A DNA stretch of 64,000 nucleotides. It comes from Micromonospora chokoriensis. GTDB taxonomy: Bacteria > Actinomycetota > Actinomycetes > Mycobacteriales > Micromonosporaceae. Shown in pieces: positions 8,692-16,280 of the stretch. How positions within the stretch are numbered: position 1 is the first letter of the stretch; every line of letters starts with the position of its first letter. The stretch lies in contig NZ_JOAN01000021.1 in the NCBI RefSeq assembly GCF_000718555.1, positions 1 through 64,000 of the forward strand, given 5' to 3'. The notes beneath the pieces were generated by a model. It was not told where the DNA came from, searched no databases, and was given only the letters and a program-made list of their open reading frames with translations. A program made the translations under genes and the position numbers.

Positions 8692-8697
8692 TATTGT
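8692..8697 (+). promoter_or_regulatory. Candidate -10 element for the toxin operon
   Basis: TATTGT lies 33 bp before the YbaB-like start, leaving room for a roughly 26-nt leader with GGGAGGGG as ribosome site. No clear -35 was seen. Confidence 0.35.
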
Positions 8698-8730
8698 TTC
8701 GCTCTACCGACGGTGACGGGAGGGGCGGCG

Positions 8731-9153
8731 GTGGACGAACAGGCGGACCGGGGCGTCAATCGCGAGCTACACGCCCGATTCGACGACGTGTATGGGCAAT
8801 ATCAGCAGCTCAGGTCCGGTTTGGACACCCTTCAGACGCGACTCGCCACGCTCCGGGTGACCCGCCGGTCGGCCGATGGGCAGGTCACGGCGACAGTGGG
8901 CGCGCAGGGCCAGTTGATCGAGGTTGAGCTGACGTCGGCCGTCTACCGGGACCGCGACGCCGGAGCACTCAGCCGAAAAATCACCGAAACGATCCGGGTC
9001 GCCGCGACCGCCGCCGCCGACGCCACCCGCGACCTCGTCGCCGAGAGCATGCCGGCCGGCTCCGGGGCGATGGATTTCCTCCGTACCGGCGACTACTCCG
9101 CGCTGCTCGGCCGGGCCGACGCCGCGCTCGGCAAGGGTGAGGGGAAGGCATGA
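8731..9153 (+). CDS. YbaB/EbfC-family-like protein at the head of a type VII secretion-type toxin operon
   Basis: A 140-residue protein. N-terminal helix about 10–45 with coiled-coil character ([20 protein letters not shown]). Then a beta-rich YbaB-like core ([20 protein letters not shown]) and a C-terminal Ala-rich helix. Stand-alone YbaB binds DNA. In actinobacterial WXG100 loci, divergent YbaB-like proteins are common partners of secreted substrates, so a chaperone or secretion-associated role is equally likely. GTG 8731 is chosen because GGGAGGGG lies 5 nt upstream; GTG 8713 is the in-frame alternative. The next gene overlaps by 4 bp (ATGA). Confidence 0.7.
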   Translation: MDEQADRGVNRELHARFDDVYGQYQQLRSGLDTLQTRLATLRVTRRSADGQVTATVGAQGQLIEVELTSAVYRDRDAGALSRKITETIRVAATAAADATRDLVAESMPAGSGAMDFLRTGDYSALLGRADAALGKGEGKA

Positions 9154-9482
9154 CCGACGGGCAGCTCTGGCTCGATCCGTCCCGGGCCCACCGGGGTGGT
9201 GCCGACCTGGCACTCGCCGGTGAGGCGATGACGGCCCATCGGGCCGCCGAGGGAGGCGCGATCGAGGCCGCCAGCGGCGCCAGGCCGTGGGGTCGCGACG
9301 ACATCGGCGCCGCGTTCGAGCGCAACTACCGCGGGTTCGAGCAGACCGTGCTGCGGGCCTGGGCGGGCGTCGGGCACCGTCTCACCGAGCTGGGCGGCGA
9401 CGTGATCCGGTCGGTCGACGCGAGCGTGCAGACCGACGGGGCCAACGCCACCCGGCTCGGTCGGGCCGCCGACCAGCGCTGA
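9150..9482 (+). CDS. Small WXG100-like secretion-associated protein
   Basis: A 110-residue helical protein, Ala/Arg-rich, with W-x-G-like turns ([27 protein letters not shown]). It ends with a helix rich in small residues. Size and helix–turn–helix pattern match WXG100/DUF2580-type substrates or partners of type VII secretion systems. It overlaps the YbaB-like gene upstream and lies 16 bp before the giant toxin gene, a standard arrangement for actinobacterial polymorphic toxins. No core T7SS genes (eccC, eccB, mycP) are in the window, so the exporter is encoded elsewhere. Confidence 0.65.
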   Translation: MTDGQLWLDPSRAHRGGADLALAGEAMTAHRAAEGGAIEAASGARPWGRDDIGAAFERNYRGFEQTVLRAWAGVGHRLTELGGDVIRSVDASVQTDGANATRLGRAADQR

Positions 9483-9498
9483 CGGCCGGCGATCTGAG

Positions 9499-12400
9499 AT
9501 GAGCGTGCTGCCGAGCCCCATCCCCCACCCACTGGACCACGCACCGTGGGACGTGCCCGGCTGGATTTACGAGGCCCTCGACTGGGTGGTCGGCGTGCAG
9601 TGGCCGGAGGGCAACGAGCGGGCCGTCTGGGACGTCGCCGACCAGTGGTACGCGGTCGCCTCCGTGCTCGCCGGGCCGCGCAGCGACGCCGCCGCGGCCG
9701 CCGCCGAGGTGCACAGCGGGTACGGCGGTGTCGGGGCGGTCGACGCGGCCTTCGAGGCGGCCTGGCGGCGGCTCGCCGAGGACGCCGACGCCCCGCTGCC
9801 CGTGCTGCTCGCGGTCACAGCCGACCTGGGCCGACTGGTCGAGGAGTGCGGCTGCGACATCGAGGGCGCCAAGCTGGAAGTCTGGATCGAGCTGGGCATC
9901 CTGGTCGTCGAGCTGCTCTCGGTAGCGGTGGCGGCGGTGTTGACCGCCGGTGCCGCAACCCCGGCCGCCGGAGTGGCGATCACCGCGACGCGGCTGCTGG
10001 TCCAACAGATCTTCAAGCGGCTGATGGGCCAACTGGCCAGCAAATCCCTCAAACACGGGCTCAAGGAGGCCGGCGAGCGGGCCGCCAAGGAGGCAGCGCG
10101 AGGTGGTGTGCGCGGGCTCGCGAAGCGGGCCACCCGGGAAGGACTGGAGGAGGCCACCGAGGAGGCCGGGATCACCCTGGCCACCCAGGCGTACCAGAAC
10201 TCCACCGGGCGGGCGCACGGCCTGGACCTGACCGATCTCGGTGCCTCGGCGGTCGGCGGGCTCGCCGGCGGGGCGGTGGCTCCGCTGGCCGGTCTGGGTC
10301 GGCACGCGACCGGGCGAGCGGCGAAAGTCGGGGAGCACCTGGGTCGGGAGATGACCGGCGAGGTGCTCGCCGAGAGCGCCGCCAGCCTGGCCACCGGTCA
10401 GGGCCTGACCTCAATGGAGGACGTGGCCCGTGCCGCCGCGTCCGGAGCCACCGGTTCGGCGACCGGCCAAACCGACCACGCGCTACGCGCCCGGCTCGAC
10501 GCGCAGGCCAATGCCCTCGCCGGAGCATCGTTCGCGGGCCCGTCCCTTCCGTCCATGCTGCCTGACGCAGCCCCCTCGTCGGCGGTTTCGCCTGTGGTGG
10601 CCGCTCATGGCACGGCTTCGGCTGGCCTCGTTACGCCTCCGGTCATTCCCGCGCAGGCGACGGAGGCCGTCACCACGTCGTCGCCGAGCCAGTTGGCGCC
10701 GGCTGTCGAGCGGTCGCAGGCGTTCTCCATCGCCTCCGAGGTGAACGGGATGGCACCGGTGCCGGTCGGTGCGTCCGAAATGGACTCTGCGGTACGCCCG
10801 TCCGAGGCGATGCCGCCGACCTCCGGGCCGCTCGGGGAGAGGGCGGACGTACCGCTCCCGGTCACTGCCGACCCCACGCTCTCGGCGGTTGGTGTCGGTC
10901 CGGCCTCGGCGGTGGTAGGTGTCGGTCCGGCCTCGCCGGTGATGGGTGTCGATCCGGCCTCGGCGGTGGTAGGTGCTGCTCCGGCCTCGCCGGTGGTGGG
11001 TGCTGATCCGGCCTCGCCGGTGGTGGGTGCTGATCCGGGTCGATCAGCGGTGGGGGCTGATCCGAGTCTCTCGTCGGTGGTCGCGCCCGTGGTCGGCGGC
11101 CTCGAATCGAGCAACGCGCCGGCTGCCACTGGTGTCCCGCCGGGCCAGCCCGGCAACTCGCCGCACGCCAGCACCTCCGCGCCGACCGCCTGGTCTCCGG
11201 CGACTGGCCCATCCGCACCGACGTTCGCCCCCGGCCCGTCAGCGCCGGTCACCTTCGGCACCACCACTTACGGTCCGCAGCCGGTCGTACCCACCCCACC
11301 GGTGGTGGGTCGGTTCGCCGTGCCGTCGCGGGATGCGGTCGCACCGGTGCGCGTACCGGTCCATCCGGCTCGGGGCAGGGCGTCGATCCCCGTCGACGTG
11401 GCCGCGTTCGGTGCCCCGTCGGTGCGCGAGACCGACACCGACGACTGGTACGCGGCGCAGTGGGCCGCCGCCGCGGAAGCCGCCGAGCGGCGGCGCTACC
11501 AGGACCACTACGAATCGCAGCGGATCGGGTTCGAGGCCAACCGCCGGCAGAACGAGGCCGCCCGACTGCGCACCCGTGCCGCCGAGCACGATCGTCGAGC
11601 CGTCGAGTACGCCACCTACGCCCGACAGTTGCACCAAGCCGGCAACCGGCAATGGGCTGACGGCTGGCAGCGCGCCGCGAACGAAGAGTCTCGCGCGTAC
11701 TCCGAATGGCGTGACCTGGCAGACGCGGTGCTGGCCGGCACGACCGCGCCTTCCGTCGTGGACCTCAGCCCTGCCACCTTCGAGCACACCAACCGGGACG
11801 TGGGCGCGCTCGCGCTCGGCGCGGTGGAGACCGCCGGCCCGTCCAGGCTCACCAGCGACGACGTTCCCCCGCCGATCGACGACTCCCGGCCGTACGGGCA
11901 GCCCGGAGGGTTGCGTCCACCCCTCGCCCTGCACCAGGTCGACGTCGAACGCCAGATGCCCCGCGATCCGGACGGCACCGTCACCCGCACCGCCGACCCC
12001 CGACAGGGCGGCTGGTTCCGACTCCTGAACGACGGAGGTCCCGCGGCCGACGCCACCCGGGGCATCAACTGCCTGGACTGCACACTGTCGCTGTTCGAGA
12101 CGTGGGTGCACGGGCGACCCCGAGTGTCTGCCCCGCGCACCTTCGACGGCTACCTCGACGGTGACATCCGGCGCCCCATCCGTGGCGAGGCAGGCGGCCC
12201 GGGTCGGGTGGAGGACGTGACCGGCGGACGCTTCCAGCAACTCCTCGCCCCGACGCCCGGCCAACGCCCGAACCCCGAGCAGGCGCGGCAGGCCGCCGAC
12301 CGGGGCTACCGCAATCTGCACGACCAACTGCTGCTGGGTGGCCACGGCAGCTACGCGTTCCTGGTCACCGAGTGGTCGCACGGTGGTTCACACGCCTGGG

Positions 12401-13881
12401 TGGCGCTCAACCAAAACGGCACGGTGCTCTACGTCGACCCGCAGAACGGCGTGGTCCGGGACCGGCCGCTATACCCCGACGCGGTCGGCATCGACGCGCT
12501 GGTGTTGAGCGGGGACGGCCGACCGATGCCGCTCGGCGGACTACCCCGGGGCCGGTTCAGCGAGCGGCCCGACTTGCCGGATCACCCGCCGACGTACGAC
12601 AACGGCGGGCACGGCGACCCGTACATCAACCGGATGTACCTACTCCTCGACGGCCCAGGCTCGGCCCCGTGGTCGCCCGACGCTGAGGACGCCGACATTC
12701 CAGCAAGAGCTGGTCTGGAACGGCCCACACCGGGTGGCGGTCCTGCCCGCGCCGTTTCGCTGGCCAACAGTGTGGACGAGGTCTTCGCGGCTGGGGTGAG
12801 TCCCGTTGAATTCGCGACGGCGGTCGACCCGCCGACCCTTCGCCGGCTGATACCAGATCTGGACGAAGCATCGGCAAGGGACCTTGTGCGACTGTTTGCC
12901 GACGGCCGGGTCCGGGACATGCTGGACAGCGCCCGGCGAGAGCCGCCCCCGAACGAGCCGGCCCTGGCCGAGCGCCTCGTTCGACAGCTGGTGCAGCATC
13001 CGGACCTGGCGCGCATGGTCCTGTCCACACCTGAACTCGCCAAGTCGCTGACTGCCCGCCCGCTGACCCTTTATCACCTGGCCAGTCATCAACAAGCCAT
13101 CGACGTCCTCGCCGAGGTGCTCGACGACGTCGCCCATCAGGAGGCAGCGGGGCAAGAAGGGCCCCCTCAGTACGTGCCCAAACCAGAACCGACCCCTCTC
13201 ACCGCCGAGCAGTTGAGGATCAGCGCCAGCATTCAGGTGCGTCGAGGGCCGGTGGTACAGGCGGGGTTCGATGATGACCGCCGGGCCGACGCTGCCTACC
13301 GGAGGCGCTACCTTGACGATCTCTATGCGGCGGCGATAGAGGCGCAGGCAGATTTAAATCAACTGGCAGTGTCGCTAGCCCATATCGATGGGCTTCGCGT
13401 CGGAGAGCCCGGCTGGCGTCCTCAACCGAAGGACCGGCGGCGAGCCGAGGACAAGGTGGCCAAACACCAGGGTGATGCGTCCAAGCTGCTCGATCTGGCC
13501 GCCGCAAAGGTTGAGTTCCGCAATCTCGACGACCTCTACGCTGCACTTGGACGGGTCAAGGAGCACCCTGGAATCGTCGTTGTGAACTATGAAGACCGAT
13601 TCGTCTCACCGATGAGTAGCGGCTACCGAGACGTGCAATTCGCACTTCGGATGCGGAACGGTCACCTGGCTGAATTCCGCTTACACTTGGCCGCGCTTGA
13701 CGCCGTCGCAGTTTGGGAGCATGTGCTTTATGAAGTCCGACGTGACGTTGAGGCCCTTGCCGAGGCAGAGGGCCGCGCCTTGACGCCTCGAGAGCGAGCG
13801 ATCACGGACGGCATTCGCCTTCGCGAGCAACAACTGTTCTGGGCGGCGTTGCAGTCCACCTTCGAGGAGAAATCTGGATGA
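9499..13881 (+). CDS. Polymorphic toxin: WXG100-like N-terminus, Tox-PL papain-fold domain, RelA/SpoT-like C-terminus
   Basis: A 1460-residue protein. About 1–130: WXG100-like helical targeting region. About 130–350: Ala/Gly-rich with hydrophobic stretches (about 130–160, 250–275). About 350–620: Pro/Ala/Val linker containing a 9-residue tandem repeat. About 640–720: charged coiled coil. About 820–1050: papain-like Tox-PL (glutamine deamidase) domain, with candidate catalytic C858 (GINCLDC), H965 (GGSHAWVAL) and D980 (YVDPQNG). About 1300–1400: RelA/SpoT nucleotidyltransferase-like signature (K1311…EDKV…GDASKLLDLAAAKVEF, then SGYRDVQ at about 1374 and AEFRLHL). C-terminal helices follow to 1460. 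The immunity gene overlaps by ATGA. The domains are recognised by motif; activity of either is unproven. Confidence 0.78.
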   Translation: MSVLPSPIPHPLDHAPWDVPGWIYEALDWVVGVQWPEGNERAVWDVADQWYAVASVLAGPRSDAAAAAAEVHSGYGGVGAVDAAFEAAWRRLAEDADAPLPVLLAVTADLGRLVEECGCDIEGAKLEVWIELGILVVELLSVAVAAVLTAGAATPAAGVAITATRLLVQQIFKRLMGQLASKSLKHGLKEAGERAAKEAARGGVRGLAKRATREGLEEATEEAGITLATQAYQNSTGRAHGLDLTDLGASAVGGLAGGAVAPLAGLGRHATGRAAKVGEHLGREMTGEVLAESAASLATGQGLTSMEDVARAAASGATGSATGQTDHALRARLDAQANALAGASFAGPSLPSMLPDAAPSSAVSPVVAAHGTASAGLVTPPVIPAQATEAVTTSSPSQLAPAVERSQAFSIASEVNGMAPVPVGASEMDSAVRPSEAMPPTSGPLGERADVPLPVTADPTLSAVGVGPASAVVGVGPASPVMGVDPASAVVGAAPASPVVGADPASPVVGADPGRSAVGADPSLSSVVAPVVGGLESSNAPAATGVPPGQPGNSPHASTSAPTAWSPATGPSAPTFAPGPSAPVTFGTTTYGPQPVVPTPPVVGRFAVPSRDAVAPVRVPVHPARGRASIPVDVAAFGAPSVRETDTDDWYAAQWAAAAEAAERRRYQDHYESQRIGFEANRRQNEAARLRTRAAEHDRRAVEYATYARQLHQAGNRQWADGWQRAANEESRAYSEWRDLADAVLAGTTAPSVVDLSPATFEHTNRDVGALALGAVETAGPSRLTSDDVPPPIDDSRPYGQPGGLRPPLALHQVDVERQMPRDPDGTVTRTADPRQGGWFRLLNDGGPAADATRGINCLDCTLSLFETWVHGRPRVSAPRTFDGYLDGDIRRPIRGEAGGPGRVEDVTGGRFQQLLAPTPGQRPNPEQARQAADRGYRNLHDQLLLGGHGSYAFLVTEWSHGGSHAWVALNQNGTVLYVDPQNGVVRDRPLYPDAVGIDALVLSGDGRPMPLGGLPRGRFSERPDLPDHPPTYDNGGHGDPYINRMYLLLDGPGSAPWSPDAEDADIPARAGLERPTPGGGPARAVSLANSVDEVFAAGVSPVEFATAVDPPTLRRLIPDLDEASARDLVRLFADGRVRDMLDSARREPPPNEPALAERLVRQLVQHPDLARMVLSTPELAKSLTARPLTLYHLASHQQAIDVLAEVLDDVAHQEAAGQEGPPQYVPKPEPTPLTAEQLRISASIQVRRGPVVQAGFDDDRRADAAYRRRYLDDLYAAAIEAQADLNQLAVSLAHIDGLRVGEPGWRPQPKDRRRAEDKVAKHQGDASKLLDLAAAKVEFRNLDDLYAALGRVKEHPGIVVVNYEDRFVSPMSSGYRDVQFALRMRNGHLAEFRLHLAALDAVAVWEHVLYEVRRDVEALAEAEGRALTPRERAITDGIRLREQQLFWAALQSTFEEKSG
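10891..11079 (+). repeat. In-frame 27-bp minisatellite in the toxin linker
   Basis: Seven consecutive 27-bp units encode about seven copies of a 9-residue motif of type V-G-(V/A)-(G/D)-P-A-S-(A/P)-V. Units 1–5 are nearly identical; units 6 and 7 have diverged. It forms a flexible Pro-containing spacer between the trafficking half and the toxic half, and is a natural site for length change by slippage or recombination. Confidence 0.85.
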
Positions 13882-14318
13882 CCAAGATGCCGGGCCTGGT
13901 GCTGCCTTCCTACTACCTCTACTACCAATCGCCGGTGAAGATCGTCGAAACCGCCGACGGCGGTGCCAGGGTCTGGCGGCTGTCCATCGACTCTGGGGGT
14001 TGGCACGAAAAGAACGACATATTCGTTGAGATAACGCTAGGCGTCGGAGGTGACATATTTAGTCGTACCGCAGAAGACTTCGTTCAGGAGGTGGAGGCGT
14101 TCCGCGCTCATCACCTCAAGGGTGACGGGCCGATCTTCGCGCTTTACGAGACAGTGCGTTCGATTGAGCTTCTCGCCGACGCCGAGGCGCGCTACGAGAC
14201 GCCACGAGAGCAGGCGATCATTCGCGGGATTCGGCAGCGGACGTTCGTCATGTTCGAGGAGCAGCTCCGCGCGGCCGGTGATCCTGGCGCGGACCCCGAT
14301 ATAGCGAGGTCGGCGTAG
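13878..14318 (+). CDS. Candidate cognate immunity protein sharing a C-terminal module with the toxin
   Basis: A 146-residue cytoplasmic-looking protein with no signal peptide. It starts at ATG 13878 inside the toxin's stop (ATGA), the classic toxin–immunity layout. N-terminal half has beta-like segments (LPSYYLYYQSPVKIVE, RVWRLSIDSGGW). Residues 96–132 align without gaps to toxin residues 1417–1453 with about 18 of 37 identities, including TPRE, GIR and the flanking AE…R. This suggests origin from a duplicated toxin end, or mimicry of the toxin's own helical element. It could instead be a non-immunity partner. I do not recognise a named immunity family. Base use is somewhat less GC-rich than in surrounding genes. 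Confidence 0.6.
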   Translation: MTKMPGLVLPSYYLYYQSPVKIVETADGGARVWRLSIDSGGWHEKNDIFVEITLGVGGDIFSRTAEDFVQEVEAFRAHHLKGDGPIFALYETVRSIELLADAEARYETPREQAIIRGIRQRTFVMFEEQLRAAGDPGADPDIARSA

Positions 14319-14355
14319 CCATGCTTCGCAGATGGACAGACGCAAGGGATGGCCG

Positions 14356-15027
14356 GTGACGGCCGAAGGGTTGGACGCTCGGTTGGTGCGGGCGCAGGTG
14401 CGGTACGAGCAGGCGGTCTTCGGTGGTGACGCGAAGTCGTTGGACGAGGCGGAGCGGGCTCTCACCGCACTGGACGCGGATGTGGCGCTGGCCCGAGGGC
14501 GGCTCCTGCACGCCCGCTTCCTCGACACCGGGTTGGAGGATGCTGCGGAGTTGCCGCTCTTCGAGCGGGCGGCCGGGCTTTATCGGGAGTTGGGCGATGC
14601 TCGTGGTGAGGGCGAGTCGCTGTTCTGGGTAGGCACGGTCTACCAGGTGATTCGGCAGGATCAGGCGACCGCTGATCCGGCCTTTGCCCGGGCGCGCGAG
14701 TTGGCTACCGCAGCGGGGGATGAGCTGACTTTGTCGTACGTGCTGCGGCACCTCTGTTTCGGCGAGCAGGCCGCCGGTCGTGTTGATAGGGCGCGGGAGT
14801 TGCTGACGGAGTCGACCCGGTTGCGCCGGAAGTTGTCCTTCACGGCGGGAGTCGCCGCGAATCTGATCGGTCTGGCGGATCTGGCCGCGAGCGACGGTGA
14901 TCGGGAAGCCGCCCGTGAGTTGCTCGATGAGGCGGCCGGGCTCGCTGCCGACAGCGGCGCGCACGGGTTGGCCGGTGGGTCGAGGAGGCTCGCGACGAGT
15001 TGGGGCTTGCCTGAGCGTGGAGGGTGA
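14356..15027 (+). CDS. TPR-repeat helical protein of unknown function
   Basis: A 223-residue all-helical protein with TPR-like pairs: FERAAGLYRELGDARGEGES, AFARARELATAAGDELTLSY and RARELLTESTRLRRKL. The alternating Ala/Leu and Gly-Asp turn pattern is typical of tetratricopeptide repeats. GTG 14356 is taken because AAGGGA lies about 7 nt upstream; ATG 14332 would add 8 residues but lacks a ribosome site. It follows the candidate immunity gene by about 37 bp and may be cotranscribed with the toxin locus, possibly as an adaptor. No specific function is assigned. Confidence 0.65.
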   Translation: MTAEGLDARLVRAQVRYEQAVFGGDAKSLDEAERALTALDADVALARGRLLHARFLDTGLEDAAELPLFERAAGLYRELGDARGEGESLFWVGTVYQVIRQDQATADPAFARARELATAAGDELTLSYVLRHLCFGEQAAGRVDRARELLTESTRLRRKLSFTAGVAANLIGLADLAASDGDREAARELLDEAAGLAADSGAHGLAGGSRRLATSWGLPERGG

Positions 15028-15071
15028 TCGGCGGGAGGTGGGGCACTGGCGACGCCGAATAAGATCGACAC

Positions 15072-15320
15072 ATGACGAGATCCGGTACGCAGAGCGCCAG
15101 GTCCACTCTCTGGGCCTGGCCGGTGGGCATCCTGATCGGTTTGGCGATCGGCATTCCCGTGTTCGGGGCGAAGGGTGGCGTCGCCTTCGGTGTCGCTTTC
15201 AGCATTGCCTTCGCTCTCGGCCTGGGTTTCATCAGGAGCCGGGCCGAAGGAGATCCTGCCCCCGGTGACCCGGACGGCAGGGCCGCCGGGGACGGCGCCG
15301 AGGCCTCAGGTCGAGGGTGA
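15072..15320 (+). CDS. Small membrane protein, hypothetical
   Basis: An 82-residue protein with two close hydrophobic helices (WAWPVGILIGLAIGIPVFG and GVAFGVAFSIAFALGLGFI) and a polar, acidic C-terminal tail. ATG 15072 lacks a ribosome site, but TAAGAT at 15060–15065 lies 6 nt before the start, which points to leaderless transcription. Its stop codon falls within the left arm of a palindromic repeat. Confidence 0.55.
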   Translation: MTRSGTQSARSTLWAWPVGILIGLAIGIPVFGAKGGVAFGVAFSIAFALGLGFIRSRAEGDPAPGDPDGRAAGDGAEASGRG

Positions 15321-15395
15321 TCGACTCGGGTTCCTTGAAGTCGGGGTGTCCGGGCGAGGGGGATAGGCCGACTTTCATGAAGCCGAGTGGATCAC
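15317..15395. repeat. Palindromic interspersed repeat, copy 1
   Basis: Left arm 15317–15344 and right arm 15368–15395 are inverted repeats matching at 23 of 28 positions around a GC-rich centre. A second copy is at 40183–40261. The first 21 nt of the left arms (from TGATC) agree at 19 positions between copies, and the right arms at 25 of 29. The repeat spans the previous gene's stop codon and the endonuclease V start. Confidence 0.75.
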
Positions 15396-16129
15396 GGCGA
15401 GCCGCAGCCGCAGCCGCAGCCGCGGGCGTGGGCGTGGCGGCGGGGCCGGGCAGTGTTGCCGAGGCGGTGGCCGTACAGGAGAAGTTGCGGCCGCTGGTGG
15501 ACCTGGTCGGGCCGGGGCCGAGCGCGCCCGCGACGGTGGCCGGCCTGGATGTCGCGTACGCCGAGGGTGGTGGTCTTCTGGCGGCGGCCGTGACGGTCCT
15601 GGATGCCCGAACGTTGGCCGTGGTGGACTCCGCGGTCGGTGTGGGGCGGCCGGCGTTCGGCTATGTGCCGGGGTTGTTCGCCTTCCGTGAGTTGCCCGCG
15701 TTGCTCGATGCGCTCGACCGCCTGAACACCATCCCGGACCTGCTGGTCTGCGACGGGCACGGGCTGGCCCATCCGCGCCGGTTCGGGCTCGCGTGTCACC
15801 TCGGGGTGCTCACCGGGTTGCCCGCGATCGGAGTGGGGAAGACGCCACTGATCGGGACGTGGGATCCGCCGTCCGCCGAGCGGGGTGCCTGGTCGTCGTT
15901 GCGCGACGGCGGTGACGTCGTCGGTCGGGTCCTGCGGACCCAGGGTGGGGTGAAGCCGGTCTTCGTGAGCGTCGGCCATCGGATGAGCCTGGAGAACGCG
16001 ACCGCGCAGGTGCTCGCGTTGACTCCGCGCTACCGCCTGCCGGAGACCACCCGCACCGCCGACCGGCTCTGCCGCGACGCCCTCGCCGACGCGGAACAGG
16101 CCGGCTGGCCGGCGGAACAGGCCCGCTGA
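15377..16129 (+). CDS. nfi: Endonuclease V (deoxyinosine 3' endonuclease)
   Basis: A 250-residue enzyme that nicks DNA near deoxyinosine after adenine deamination. Motifs seen: catalytic Asp in VAGLDVAYAEGG, the FGYVPGLFAFRELPALLDAL segment with its Glu, LLVCDGHGLAHPRRFGLA with the second Asp, and GVGKTPL. The N-terminal 27 or so residues are not family-like: MKPSGSRR comes from the right arm of a palindromic repeat, and the following poly-Ala run is encoded by a GCAGCC hexamer repeat. ATG 15377 is the likely start, though the conserved protein only begins near residue 30, so a start at GTG codons around 15429 is possible. Confidence 0.85.
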   Translation: MKPSGSRRAAAAAAAAGVGVAAGPGSVAEAVAVQEKLRPLVDLVGPGPSAPATVAGLDVAYAEGGGLLAAAVTVLDARTLAVVDSAVGVGRPAFGYVPGLFAFRELPALLDALDRLNTIPDLLVCDGHGLAHPRRFGLACHLGVLTGLPAIGVGKTPLIGTWDPPSAERGAWSSLRDGGDVVGRVLRTQGGVKPVFVSVGHRMSLENATAQVLALTPRYRLPETTRTADRLCRDALADAEQAGWPAEQAR

Positions 16130-16280
16130 TCGGCTGGTCAGTTCGACCGACCGCAGGTCGGCGGGGTGGGCCCTAAACCGTAACGCCGCACACATGCGGG
16201 CCGCTCTATGACAGGTGGGGTAGGTGGGCCGGTAGTAGCCTGACCCGCGGACCCCACCCGGGGAGAACGGCGAGGTGATC

